Part shown: positions 1 to 8,682 of the stretch, piece by piece
Numbering within the stretch: position 1 is the stretch's first letter
Layout: each line of letters opens with the position of its first letter
Assembly (NCBI GenBank): GCA_049115955.1
Contig: JAGDZJ010000007.1
Location: forward strand, 1-64,000
Reading direction: 5' to 3'
Source of the DNA: Salinispirillum sp049115955
GTDB lineage: Bacteria; Pseudomonadota; Gammaproteobacteria; Pseudomonadales; Natronospirillaceae
Length of the DNA: 64,000 nt
The notes under the pieces: generated by a model
Database searches by the model: none
The model's input: the letters and a program-made list of their open reading frames with translations, nothing else
Told to the model about the DNA's origin: nothing
Position numbers and translations under genes: made by a program

Positions 1-19
1 GTCGGAACGGGCTTTCGGG

Positions 20-71
20 GTATGCCGCCAGCGCTCAACGGCAGGCCGGGAATGCGCGCTTTGCGGCATAC
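20..71. repeat. Structured intergenic repeat, subfamily B, copy 1
   Basis: A 9-bp inverted repeat (20-28 and 63-71, GTATGCCGC with GCGGCATAC) encloses the sequence GCGCTCAACGGCAGGCC at 31-47. The same string, with one base changed, sits just inside the left arm of a longer element at 8683-8825. The shared inner sequence with a different outer stem is what marks these two as relatives. The element lies downstream of the tRNA-Ala terminator. Its left boundary may extend to or beyond the window edge. Confidence 0.55.
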
Positions 72-152
72 GCCCTGCGCCCTGCCTCGGCAAATTCTCT
101 TCCGCCCTATGCAATGATTAATCATCCTTTGCTTCAAAATGACGACCAAAAC

Positions 153-184
153 AAAAAACCCGATCAACATTACTGTTGATCGGG
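153..184 (-). terminator. Rho-independent terminator of tRNA-Ala
   Basis: A perfect 11-bp stem (159-169 with 174-184) and a 4-base loop are followed on the minus strand by a run of six T (153-158). It lies 10 bases beyond the tRNA 3' end, so it ends that transcript. Confidence 0.9.
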
Positions 185-193
185 CTTCGGTAT

Positions 194-259
194 TGGTGGA
201 GCTAAGCGGGATCGAACCGCTGACCTCCTGNNNNGCTCTCCCAGCTGAGCTATAGCCCC
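194..259 (-). tRNA. tRNA-Ala, anticodon arm missing in an assembly gap
   Basis: Read on minus, the 5' part GGGGCTATAGCTCAG and the 3' part with the T arm (GGTTCGATCCCGC) and acceptor strand TAGCTCCACCA match bacterial tRNA-Ala, with CCA encoded. The run of N at 231-234 replaces the 5' side of the anticodon stem, the anticodon and its loop. The remaining 3' stem half (CAGG) requires a CCTG partner. A normal 76-base tRNA needs 14 bases where 4 N are shown, so the true sequence is about 10 bases longer. The anticodon cannot be read. GGC is my guess because no rRNA operon is adjacent, but TGC is possible. Confidence 0.9.
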
Positions 260-279
260 GTAAACTTGGGATGGCGCGT

Positions 280-308
280 ATATTAGGGTGGGGGCCGCTG
301 TCTGTCAA
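280..308 (-). promoter_or_regulatory. Sigma-70 promoter of tRNA-Ala
   Basis: On the minus strand TTGACA (303-308) is followed by a 17-base spacer and TAATAT (280-285). A GC-rich stretch (GCGCC) follows the -10 box, typical of stringently controlled stable-RNA promoters. The tRNA 5' end at 259 is about 20 bases downstream of the -10 box. Confidence 0.85.
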
Positions 309-389
309 CAACTTTTTCTTGTTAATTCAACAGCTTGCGCCAATCCAATCACCACGCCAGCTTGAGAAAAAGAGGTTTTTAGTTGTTCC

Positions 390-845
390 CTACAGCTTCC
401 AGCTTTGTACCGTGTCCAGACCATACTCACTGATCCAGTTATCCAACTCACGCGGGTTACGCTTGATCTTCTCAACCGTTTCACCTGAATGCGGGTTGCG
501 GTATGAGCCGACTTCCAGTTTAGGACCGGTAGACTTCGCAGCTGGCTTCTTGGTGGTATTACCTTCACGTGCAATAACGCGAGCAAAATAGCTCTTCAGG
601 TCATTGTATACGTCTGGGCGGTTGTTCAACTTGCTCAGTGATTTAACCCACTCCAGCAATTCGTCACCCTTAGACAAATACAATTCTTCGCGGCTAACGC
701 CGAAGTCTGAACTGACTTTTTTGATCGCTGCTTCGAAAGCATCAAAGCCTTCAATTTTCTTAGCTTGAGCCTTACGCTCACCTTCCAACGCCTCAATACG
801 CGCTTTATAGTCTTCGATTTGCTTGTCGATATCTTGGACGAACAT
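390..845 (-). CDS. mvaT: MvaT-family H-NS-like xenogeneic silencer
   Basis: A 151-residue nucleoid protein predicted to bind AT-rich DNA and repress foreign genes, as MvaT/MvaU do in Pseudomonas. Residues about 5-40 are a charged coiled coil (QIEDYKARIEALEGERKAQA) expected to dimerise. The C-terminal 40 residues carry the family DNA-binding signature: YRNPHSGETVE, then a basic KIKRNP, then LDNWISEYGLDTVQSW. It is longer than the ~120-residue Pseudomonas proteins because of a middle segment and a basic KKPAAKS linker. The ATG at 845 is preceded by AGGGAGA, a good ribosome site. A longer frame to 887 lacks one. The 5' leader has a 6-bp hairpin at 891-907. The family is clear, and the exact paralogue (MvaT or MvaU) is not. 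Confidence 0.85.
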   Translation of the reverse strand: MFVQDIDKQIEDYKARIEALEGERKAQAKKIEGFDAFEAAIKKVSSDFGVSREELYLSKGDELLEWVKSLSKLNNRPDVYNDLKSYFARVIAREGNTTKKPAAKSTGPKLEVGSYRNPHSGETVEKIKRNPRELDNWISEYGLDTVQSWKL

Positions 846-1007
846 AGTATTCTCCCTTGGGATTAAAGATCTGTAAAAATGATTCATAGCGCCCTTAATA
901 CAAGGGCTGTAAATGCTTAAATACTGCTAATGACCTGTATACTGAATCAACAATGTCAATAAAACAACATACTTACATAATAATTAATTTAAATTTGAGG
1001 ACTGATA

Positions 1008-1044
1008 CAAAAAAGCCTCTAATGTTGATTGCATTAAAGGCTTT
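1008..1044 (-). terminator. Terminator after lysS
   Basis: On minus, AAAGCCT pairs with AGGCTTT (1038-1044 with 1012-1018), with an inner AATG/CATT extension, followed by a T run at about 1008-1014. It starts 26 bases beyond the lysS stop codon. Confidence 0.8.
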
Positions 1045-1069
1045 CTACTAATAGCCAGATCATTGCAGA

Positions 1070-2581
1070 CTATTGCGGCTTCATATGTGGGAACAAAATA
1101 ACGTCTTTAATTGACGCTGAGTCGGTAAAGAACATCACCAGGCGGTCGATACCAATGCCTTCTCCGGCCGTGGGCGGCAGGCCGTATTCCAGCGCCCGGA
1201 CGTAATCAGCATCATAAAACATGGCTTCGTCATCGCCAGATTCTTTTTCCGCCACCTGATCACGGAAACGCTCTGCTTGATCAACCGGGTCATTAAGCTC
1301 CGAGAAACCATTGGCGACCTCACGCCCTCCTAGGAAGAACTCGAAACGATCAGTCACTTCCGGATTATGGTCGTTGCGACGGGCCAGCGGCGATACTTCA
1401 GCCGGGTATTCGGTGATGAACACAGGGCCACGCAGTTTTTCTTCTACGGTTGCCTCGAACACTTCCGTCAACAGCTTACCAGCACCCCAGTTGGGCTTAA
1501 CGTCTATGTGCAGAGACTTCGCCAAAGCCGTGATTGCTTCAAGAGAGTCAAGCTGTTCAGGGCTGATATCGGCATTGTATTTCAATACCGAATCACGCAT
1601 CGACAGACGCTCAAAGGGCTGACTGAGGTCATAAGCCTCGCCCTGATAACTCAATTCTGTTGAGCCTAATACTTCAATGGCCAGCGTGCGCAGCAAATCT
1701 TCGGTCAGGTCCATCAGGTCATTATAGTCCGCATAGGCCTGATAAAATTCCAGCATGGTGAATTCAGGGTTATGGCGCGTCGACACCCCTTCATTACGGA
1801 AGTTGCGATTGATTTCAAATACCCGTTCAAAACCGCCAACCACCAAGCGCTTCAAATAGAGCTCTGGGGCAATACGCAAATACATATCGATGTCCATTGC
1901 GTTGTGGTGCGTGGTAAATGGACGCGCTGAAGCACCACCAGGAATAACCTGCAGCATCGGCGTTTCTGCTTCAATAAACCGACGCTCACCCAAATACCGA
2001 CGAATAACTTCGATCATTTTAGCGCGGATAGCAAAGGTACGACGCGTGTCTTCATTGACGATCAGGTCAACGTAACGCTGACGATACTTCATTTCCTGAT
2101 CGGCCAAGCCTTTGTGTTTTTCCGGCAATGGCTGCATTGTTTTATTCAGTAAACGTGGGGACTGCATGTCCACATACAGGTCGCCCTTGCCGGACTTCTG
2201 CAGGGTACCATGGGCACCAACGATATCGCCCATATCCCACTTCTTAAGTCCGTCCAGCACTTCTGGCGCCAGTTCTTTGCGGTTCACGTACAACTGAATG
2301 CGGCCCGTCATGTCCTGCATGACCATAAAGGCGCCACGATTCAACATAATACGACCGGCTACCGATACTTCGATATTCAATTCAGCCAGCTCTTCTTTGG
2401 TCTTTTCGCCATACTGCGCCTGCAAGTCCGCGGCGTATTGCTCACGACGAAAGTCACTCGGGTACGCATTACCCTGGGCTTTTAGGACGTTAAGCTTCTC
2501 AAGGCGCTGCGTAACAATACGATTGTGTTCCGCGTGCAGCTCTTCGGTGGTCTCTTGGGTGTCGTTTAACTGGTCTGTCAT
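1070..2581 (-). CDS. lysS: Lysyl-tRNA synthetase, class II
   Basis: Charges tRNA-Lys with lysine in the cytoplasm. The 503-residue length is normal. The N-terminal anticodon-binding OB fold covers about residues 60-150 (SVAGRIMLNRGAFMVMQDM). The class II core follows, with motif 1 in the MIEVIRRYLGERRFIEAETP region, motif 2 at FERVFEINRNFRNEGVSTRH and motif 3 at GEGIGIDRLVMFF. The ATG lies 13 bases after the prfB stop, the same prfB-lysS order as in Escherichia coli, so they are probably co-transcribed and end at the terminator at 1008-1044. Confidence 0.98.
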   Translation of the reverse strand: MTDQLNDTQETTEELHAEHNRIVTQRLEKLNVLKAQGNAYPSDFRREQYAADLQAQYGEKTKEELAELNIEVSVAGRIMLNRGAFMVMQDMTGRIQLYVNRKELAPEVLDGLKKWDMGDIVGAHGTLQKSGKGDLYVDMQSPRLLNKTMQPLPEKHKGLADQEMKYRQRYVDLIVNEDTRRTFAIRAKMIEVIRRYLGERRFIEAETPMLQVIPGGASARPFTTHHNAMDIDMYLRIAPELYLKRLVVGGFERVFEINRNFRNEGVSTRHNPEFTMLEFYQAYADYNDLMDLTEDLLRTLAIEVLGSTELSYQGEAYDLSQPFERLSMRDSVLKYNADISPEQLDSLEAITALAKSLHIDVKPNWGAGKLLTEVFEATVEEKLRGPVFITEYPAEVSPLARRNDHNPEVTDRFEFFLGGREVANGFSELNDPVDQAERFRDQVAEKESGDDEAMFYDADYVRALEYGLPPTAGEGIGIDRLVMFFTDSASIKDVILFPHMKPQ

Positions 2582-2594
2582 TACGAATTCCTAC

Positions 2595-3690
2595 TTACAG
2601 CCCTTTCTTCAGGGATGCTTGGATAAATGGATTCAAGCCACCATCGAGTACGGCTTGTGTATTTCGAGTTTCAACGCCAGTGCGCAAATCTTTGATGCGC
2701 GCGTCGTCCAATACGTATGAACGAATCTGGCTGCCCCAACCGATGTCGGATTTAGAGTCCTCCAGTTGCTGGGCCGCTTCGTTGCGCTTCTTCAGCTCCA
2801 GTTCATAGAGCTTGGCCTTCAGCATCTTCATTGCCACATCTTTGTTCTTGTGCTGCGAGCGGTCGTTCTGACACTGCGTCACCACGTTGGTGGGCAAGTG
2901 AGTAATACGCACAGCCGATTCCGTACGGTTTACGTGCTGACCACCTGCACCGGACGCGCGGTACACGTCGATACGCAGGTCGGCCGGATTGATTTCGATA
3001 TCAATGTCATCGTCAACTTCAGGTGATACGAACACCGACGAGAAGGACGTATGGCGGCGATTACCGGAGTCGAACGGCGATTTACGCACCAGACGGTGCA
3101 CGCCCGTTTCCGTGCGCAACCAACCAAAGGCGTAGTCACCTTGAACGTGAATAGTAGCGCTCTTGATACCGGCTACTTCGCCAGCCGATACTTCGATCAA
3201 ATCCGCTTTAAAGCCGTTCGCTTCGCTCCAACGGAGGTACATACGCAACAGCATTTCTGCCCAATCCTGCGCTTCGGTACCACCACTGCCCGCTTGGATG
3301 TCCAAGTAGGCGTTGTTCATGTCCATTTCGCCGCTGAACATGCGACGGAATTCGAGGTCTTCCAGTGCTTTGATCAGCTTTTCAACGTCGTTCTCGACTT
3401 CCGTCAAGGTGTCTTGGTCGTCTTCTTCCACGGCCAGTTCTAGGAGGTCCTGGACATCCGCAACGCCTTGGTCGAGTTGGTCTATGGTGCCAACGGTGTG
3501 TTCCAGAGCACTGCGCTCTTGGCCGAGCTTTTGGGCGTATTCTGGTTTGTCCCAGATTTTGGCATCACCCAGTTCCAGCTCTACTTCTTGTAAACGCTCT
3601 TTCTTTTCAGCGTAGTCAAAGATACCCCCTGAGCACGTCAGTACGTACTCGGATATCCTTGAGAGATTCTTTAATCGCGTTGACTTCCAC
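2595..3690 (-). CDS. prfB: Peptide chain release factor 2, with programmed +1 frameshift
   Basis: RF2 releases finished proteins at UGA and UAA. The gene is in two frames: GTG at 3690 opens 24 codons ending AGG GGG TAT CTT, then in-frame TGA (3616-3618). Skipping one base continues with GAC at 3617 to the stop at 2595, giving 364 residues, close to the 365 of E. coli RF2. Visible motifs are the GGQ loop (SGAGGQHVNRTESAVR), the FRRMFSGE segment and the end GVETRNTQAVLDG. GTG at 3690 is supported by GGAGT 8 bases upstream and by the RF2-like start EVNAIKESLKDIR. A call starting at ATG 3431 would miss 86 residues. The same autoregulatory recoding is known across bacteria. Confidence 0.97.
3615..3630 (-). 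promoter_or_regulatory. RF2 +1 ribosomal frameshift site
   Basis: On minus the order is AGGGGG (internal Shine-Dalgarno), TAT, CTT, TGA, C. This is the canonical recoding signal: slow decoding of UGA when RF2 is scarce lets the CUU-bound tRNA slip forward one base. Both flanking frames encode recognisable RF2 sequence, so it is not a sequencing error. Confidence 0.96.
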
Positions 3691-3786
3691 CGGCCAAACT
3701 CCTAACTCAACAAATTATCGGACGCCCACAAGAGCGGGCGCGAATTCTAACAAATTACGCCACAGAGAGCACATTTAATAACCGAA

Positions 3787-3951
3787 GTTTCGGGGGCTCG
3801 CAATGTGAGTGCTGGCTGCCGGTGATGCCTCGAAGGGGGAGTCCGCAGCAGGATAGCTGCGGCCTAGGCTCCATGGATGGATTTACGCCGACCCAGTAGA
3901 GGCATCACCGGCAGCCAGCACGTAGCATAGCGGTTTGATAGACCCCGAAAC
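3787..3951. repeat. Structured intergenic repeat, subfamily A, copy 1
   Basis: A 9-bp outer inverted repeat (3787-3795 with 3943-3951) encloses a perfect 23-bp one (3809-3831 with 3899-3921). Inside are hairpin 1 (3843-3862, CCGCAGC with GCTGCGG), the linker CCTAGGC, hairpin 2 (3870-3881, TCCA/TGGA arms, TGGA loop) and TTTACGCCGAC. The order matches the copies near leuB, leuC and leuD, although this copy differs in linker and tail. It begins 4 bases past the recJ stop and fills the recJ-prfB gap, so it might also act on 3' ends. Confidence 0.8.
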
Positions 3952-3955
3952 TTGA

Positions 3956-5743
3956 TTAAAAAGCAGACTCGAAAACGGACGGCGTCAGCTCGGTACGCAC
4001 CATCAACTGCAGAGAACGTGCGCCGCGAAATTCGTTAACCGCCAACTCATACGCCAGAATGATCTGCTGACTGGGTAGGGTATCTGCCGGTAACGGACAG
4101 AAAAACCAGATGGCGTCGACGGGGTCAGACCCGGACTCGAGTTGCACCTGCAACTTGAGATGCTTACCACCCAACCAACGGTGATTGATGACCTGAAAGC
4201 GATTGACGAACAGAGGCACGGGGCACCCCTGCCCCCAAGGCCCGAGGGTGCTGAGTTCCTCGGCGCGCGCTAAGGTCATGTCAGATACCGCTAATTCACC
4301 GTCAACCACCAATTCTGGTACCAGAACGTCGGGATCGACCAAAGCCTGCATGGCTTCTTGGAGGGCGCTGCGTAAGGCGTCGAGCTGATGGCTGTGCACA
4401 GTCAGACCCGCCGCCATGGCGTGCCCACCAAAACGCACGATCATGCCGGGATAGCGCGCATCAACCCAGGCGAGCACATCCCGAATGTGTACGCCAGGAA
4501 TGGATCGAGCACTGCCTTTAAAAACTTCTACACCGGCCTCTTCACTGCTACCTGGACAGAGAGCCAATACGGGCCTGTGCCACCGTTCTTTCAAACGTCC
4601 AGCAACCAATCCCACAACGCCCTCGTGCCATGCGGTATCCCACAGCACCAATGCGTCCTGATCACCGAGTTCGTTTGCAAGTGCTTCACTGCTGTGCAAC
4701 ACCTGTTCGGTCGCCTGCTCAACCATGCGGCTTTGCACATGCTTACGCCGTTGATTGTGGTCTTCTAAAATGGCCGCCAGCTCTGCCGCTTCGTCGGGCT
4801 CCGTGGCCAGTAAGCAGGCTACGCCCACGGTCATATCGTCCATTCGCCCGGCGGCGTTCAGCCGAGGCCCAATGACGAAACCGAAATCCTGACTGGTGAT
4901 CTGACGGTAATCTCGCCCGGCGCCTTGCAGCAGCGCCAGAATGCCTGGCCGCGCATAACCTGATCGAACCCGGCGCAACCCCTGTTCTACCAAAATGCGA
5001 TTATTGCCATCCAATGGCACTACATCGGCGACGGTGGCCAGGGCGACCAAGTCGAGATAGTCGCCCATACGCACTGCGGTCCAACCTTGCTCGGCTACCC
5101 AGTCTGCCGCGACGCGGCGCAACACAGTCAACAAGTAAAACGCGACGGTGCAGCCACAGGCGGACTTACTCGGAAAGTCGCACTCTTCTTGGTTAGGGTT
5201 CACCACGGCATCGGCAGGACAGCCTTGTGTTCCAGGCAGGTGATGATCGGTCACCAGCACGCGCATCCCCAAGGCTTGCGCCGCCAAGATGCCGTCCGCA
5301 CTGGCAATGCCGTTGTCGACGGTAATCAATAACGCGGGCAGTTCATCGGGCTGGGCTGCAATGTCGCGCACAATAGCGGTCGACAAACCATAGCCATGGA
5401 CAAACCGATTGGGGATAAAGTAGTCAACATCAGCACCGTAGTGGCGCCGCAGACAGTCCACCATCAAGGCGGTGGCGGTTGCCCCATCCACGTCGTAGTC
5501 ACCAACGATGAGGATACGCCCGCCAGACTTTAGCGTTTCGAACAACAGATCAGCAGCGGCGTGCACGCCTTTGAGCGCATCGGGAGGTATCAGATTGTCC
5601 AGCGTCAGGGTCGAAGCGGGGCCGCTCAGCCCACGTGCAGAAAGCACGCGTTGGGCCAGCAAAGAAAGGCCGTCATGAACGGCGCTAACATCAAAACCAG
5701 AGCGGGTTTCACGCTGACGCAAGCGCTGAATCAACATCAGCAT
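3956..5743 (-). CDS. recJ: Single-strand-specific 5'-3' exonuclease RecJ
   Basis: Degrades 5'-ended single-stranded DNA in recombination and mismatch repair. The 595-residue length is slightly above the 577 of E. coli. Phosphoesterase motifs of the DHH family are visible: VGDYDVDGATATA (about residue 80), LLITVDNGIAS, VTDHHLPG (the DHH motif), and in the second domain GFVIGPRLNAAGRMDD and RFGGHAMAAGLT (DHHA1 GGH). ATG at 5743 has GGGAG 5 bases upstream. It begins 24 bases after the thrC stop, so it probably shares the hom-thrC transcript. A palindromic repeat follows the stop codon. Confidence 0.96.
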   Translation of the reverse strand: MLMLIQRLRQRETRSGFDVSAVHDGLSLLAQRVLSARGLSGPASTLTLDNLIPPDALKGVHAAADLLFETLKSGGRILIVGDYDVDGATATALMVDCLRRHYGADVDYFIPNRFVHGYGLSTAIVRDIAAQPDELPALLITVDNGIASADGILAAQALGMRVLVTDHHLPGTQGCPADAVVNPNQEECDFPSKSACGCTVAFYLLTVLRRVAADWVAEQGWTAVRMGDYLDLVALATVADVVPLDGNNRILVEQGLRRVRSGYARPGILALLQGAGRDYRQITSQDFGFVIGPRLNAAGRMDDMTVGVACLLATEPDEAAELAAILEDHNQRRKHVQSRMVEQATEQVLHSSEALANELGDQDALVLWDTAWHEGVVGLVAGRLKERWHRPVLALCPGSSEEAGVEVFKGSARSIPGVHIRDVLAWVDARYPGMIVRFGGHAMAAGLTVHSHQLDALRSALQEAMQALVDPDVLVPELVVDGELAVSDMTLARAEELSTLGPWGQGCPVPLFVNRFQVINHRWLGGKHLKLQVQLESGSDPVDAIWFFCPLPADTLPSQQIILAYELAVNEFRGARSLQLMVRTELTPSVFESAF

Positions 5744-5767
5744 GAAACTCCCTATGTCTGCGAAGGC

Positions 5768-7162
5768 TTACTGAAAGACTTCCTTCACCATGAAGTCATG
5801 TACCGTCTTGCGGTCGTTGGCCAACACGGTGTAACGCTCTTTGCGCTGCATCAGGTCGCTCAAGTGCAATGGCAACTCAGGCGATGCCAGACCTGCTTTG
5901 CTGACGGCCTCAGCAAACTTCACCGGATGCGCCGTACCCAAGGTTACCATGGGCACGTTAGCATGACGGCGAGTTGCACGGGCGGCTTTAACACCGATGG
6001 CGGTGTGTGGATCCAGAAGGTATCCCGTATCGGCGTGTACGTCGCGAATGGTCGCGCAGGTTTCTTCGTCACTCGCACAGTCACTATCAAACACCGCGCG
6101 GGCCTTGTCCAGTTTCGACGCATCAACCGTTGCACTGCCGGTGCTCATGGCGGCCATCAAATCAGCAATCGCCTGGCCATCGCGATCGTACAGGTCGAAC
6201 AACAAACGCTCGAAGTTGGACGATACGACGATATCCATACTCGGAGACAAGGTGTGCTCTAACGGCAGGGCTTCGTATTTGTTTTGGCTCATCAAACGGT
6301 GCAGTACGTCGTTCTTGTTGGTAGCAATCACCAACTGATCGATCGGCAGACCCATTTGCATGGCCAAATAGCCAGCAAAGATATCGCCAAAGTTACCTGT
6401 AGGCACTGAGAACGCGATCTTGCGATCCGGGCCACCCAGATTCAAAGCGGCATAAAAGTAGTAGACGATCTGCGCCATGATGCGCGCCCAGTTGATCGAG
6501 TTGACCGCGACCAAACGGCGCTCGCCGCGCAGGAAGCTCTGATCAGAAAAACTCTCTTTCACCATGCGCTGGCAGTCATCGAAATTGCCTTCAATGGCAA
6601 TGTTATGAATGTTGTCACCCAGTACCGTCGTCATTTGACGGCGCTGCACTTCCGACACCCGGTTGTGCGGATGCAAAATAAAGATGTCGATGTTCTCGCA
6701 GCGGCGACAGCCTTCAATAGCCGCAGAACCGGTATCACCTGAGGTCGCACCCATGATCACGGCTTTCTCGCCACGCTTTTGCAATGAATGGTCAAGCAGG
6801 CGCCCTAACAACTGCAAAGCAAAGTCTTTAAACGCCAGAGTCGGTCCGTGAAACAACTCCATCACATATTCGTTGTGATCGATCTGCTGCAATGGAACAA
6901 CGGCTTTATGAGCAAACGCGGCATAGGTATCGCTCAACATGGCGCGCAGTTCGTCACCGTCAATGAAGTCGGACACGAAGGGCTGAATGATCTTATAAGC
7001 GAGTTGATCGTAAGGCAGTTCGCGCCAGCTACGAATCTCATCTAATGAATAGGTGGGTAATTTTTCCGGCACGTACAAACCGCCATCGGTGGCCAGGCCG
7101 GTCAGAAGTACTTCTTCAAACCCCAATACCGGAGCCTTTCCACGGGTGCTGATGTATTTCAC
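5768..7162 (-). CDS. thrC: Threonine synthase
   Basis: Converts O-phosphohomoserine to threonine with PLP. The 464-residue length fits the longer gammaproteobacterial type. Seen: the N-terminal start MKYISTRGKAPVLGF, the PLP-lysine segment FHGPTLAFKDFALQLLGRLL (about residue 110), the phosphate-binding GATSGDTGSAA, and SVPTGNFGDIFAGYLA. The start is GTG at 7162. It lies 82 bases downstream of hom with a strong hairpin between them, and 24 bases upstream of recJ. It catalyses the last step of the pathway begun by homoserine dehydrogenase. Confidence 0.97.
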   Translation of the reverse strand: MKYISTRGKAPVLGFEEVLLTGLATDGGLYVPEKLPTYSLDEIRSWRELPYDQLAYKIIQPFVSDFIDGDELRAMLSDTYAAFAHKAVVPLQQIDHNEYVMELFHGPTLAFKDFALQLLGRLLDHSLQKRGEKAVIMGATSGDTGSAAIEGCRRCENIDIFILHPHNRVSEVQRRQMTTVLGDNIHNIAIEGNFDDCQRMVKESFSDQSFLRGERRLVAVNSINWARIMAQIVYYFYAALNLGGPDRKIAFSVPTGNFGDIFAGYLAMQMGLPIDQLVIATNKNDVLHRLMSQNKYEALPLEHTLSPSMDIVVSSNFERLLFDLYDRDGQAIADLMAAMSTGSATVDASKLDKARAVFDSDCASDEETCATIRDVHADTGYLLDPHTAIGVKAARATRRHANVPMVTLGTAHPVKFAEAVSKAGLASPELPLHLSDLMQRKERYTVLANDRKTVHDFMVKEVFQ

Positions 7163-7207
7163 GATGAGCTCTCTTAGCTAAAATCTGATGGATGCATCTT
7201 TAATTAT

Positions 7208-7239
7208 TTGGGGCGGCATTATAAGCAATGCCGCCCCAA
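7208..7239 (-). other. Perfect 13-bp hairpin between hom and thrC
   Basis: TTGGGGCGGCATT (7208-7220) pairs fully with 7227-7239 around a 6-base loop. No T run follows on minus (AATAATTAAAG), so it is not a typical intrinsic terminator. It could protect hom mRNA or lower thrC expression. Confidence 0.65.
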
Positions 7240-7244
7240 GCATA

Positions 7245-8543
7245 CTAGCCGTCGAGTTGTTCGACGCGAATGCGCGTGACCTGACCAATCACCGCGGTCT
7301 GCTCTTCCAACTGACCAATAGCACGGTTCATTTCTTGCTCTTTCACACGCTGCGTCAACAGGATCAAAGGTACCGTATCGTCACCGGGTTGTGGCTCTTT
7401 TTGAATAATGGCTTCGATGTTGATGCCGTTATCACTCAAAATATTGGCAATGCGCGCCATGACGCCCACTTCGTCGGTAACCTGCATGCGCAGATAATAA
7501 CTGGTCACCACCTCAGACATCGGCACCACGTTTACGCCGTCTGCCCAGCGGTGATACCCAAGGTGCGGGACGGGGTGCGCCAAATCAACTTCGCGCGCCA
7601 CATCAACGATGTCCGCAATAACCGAACTGGCGGTGGCTTCAGAACCGGCACCCGGGCCGTAGTACATAGTGGGTCCTACCGCATCACCGTGCACCAGAAT
7701 CGCGTTCAATACACCGTTGACGTTAGCCAGCAGGCGCTGCTCAGGCACCAGTGTTGGGTGCACACGCATTTCAACGCCGTCTTTACCACGCTTGGCGATA
7801 CCCAAGTGCTTAATGCGGTAGCCTAATTCTTCGGCGTATTGCACGTCTTCTTGAGTGATCTGCGTGATGCCTTCAGTGAACACGCTCTCGAACTGCAAGG
7901 GCACGCCATAGGCAATAGAGGCAAGAATGGTCAGTTTGTGTGCTGCGTCGATGCCTTCAACATCGAATGTCGGATCGGCTTCGGCGTAACCCAACTCTTG
8001 CGCTTCGGCAAGCACGTCATAAAAATTACGGCCTTTTTCGCGCATCTCGGTCAGGATGAAATTGCCCGTACCGTTGATGATACCGGCCAACCAATCGACC
8101 TCGTTGGCCACCAAGCCTTCACGCAGCGCTTTGATGATCGGAATACCGCCCGCGACGGCGGCTTCAAAGGCGACGGTTACGCCCTTGGCTTCAGCAGCCT
8201 GAAAAATTTCATTGCCGTGCAGCGCGATCAAAGCCTTGTTGGCGGTCACCACGTGCTTGCCAGCCGCAATGGCTTCGAGCACCAAGTCTTTAGCGACTGT
8301 CGTACCACCAATCAGCTCAACAACAATTTGGACTTCAGGATCACGCACCACCTCAAAGATATCACGCGACACTTTGTAACCAGCGGTGTGGCTGGCAGGA
8401 TTGTCGCGACGCGTTCCAATATGGGTAATCTGAATATCACGGCCCGCACGGCGACTAATCGTCTCCTGATTGCGAGTTAATACATTGAATGTACCGCTGC
8501 CAACAGTACCCAGACCGCATATTCCGATATTAACGCGTTTCAA
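7245..8543 (-). CDS. hom: Homoserine dehydrogenase
   Basis: Reduces aspartate semialdehyde to homoserine, the branch point for threonine and methionine. It is the 432-residue monofunctional type, without an aspartokinase domain. An N-terminal Rossmann fold (IGICGLGTVGSGTF) is followed by catalytic-domain motifs (ANKALIALHG, GIINGTGNFILTEM, YAEADPTFDVEGIDAAHKL) and a C-terminal ACT domain (about 350-430, VGVMARIANILSDNGINIE) that in this family mediates threonine inhibition. The start appears to be TTG at 8543 with AGAGGA about 10 bases upstream. No in-frame ATG fits. Asd (34572) and MetZ (21504), which use the same intermediates, are elsewhere in the window. Confidence 0.97.
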   Translation of the reverse strand: MKRVNIGICGLGTVGSGTFNVLTRNQETISRRAGRDIQITHIGTRRDNPASHTAGYKVSRDIFEVVRDPEVQIVVELIGGTTVAKDLVLEAIAAGKHVVTANKALIALHGNEIFQAAEAKGVTVAFEAAVAGGIPIIKALREGLVANEVDWLAGIINGTGNFILTEMREKGRNFYDVLAEAQELGYAEADPTFDVEGIDAAHKLTILASIAYGVPLQFESVFTEGITQITQEDVQYAEELGYRIKHLGIAKRGKDGVEMRVHPTLVPEQRLLANVNGVLNAILVHGDAVGPTMYYGPGAGSEATASSVIADIVDVAREVDLAHPVPHLGYHRWADGVNVVPMSEVVTSYYLRMQVTDEVGVMARIANILSDNGINIEAIIQKEPQPGDDTVPLILLTQRVKEQEMNRAIGQLEEQTAVIGQVTRIRVEQLDG

Positions 8544-8682
8544 GGGAGAGAATCCTCTTACTGTGAGTGTGCTTTGATGTCAAAGCATGAGACAAAAAAT
8601 CGAGCCGAAAACATACGTGTTTAGGGGCTTGGTGTCAATCTGAGTGGACATGCAATGTGGCGACCGTCGCAGGGCCGCCAGA

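Noticed and set aside
305..586. 93-codon minus frame overlapping mvaT
   Set aside because: It is out of frame with mvaT, has no ribosome site, and mvaT is clearly the real gene.
3432..3690. prfB as a frameshifted pseudogene
   Set aside because: The break is exactly at the canonical RF2 recoding signal and both frames are conserved.
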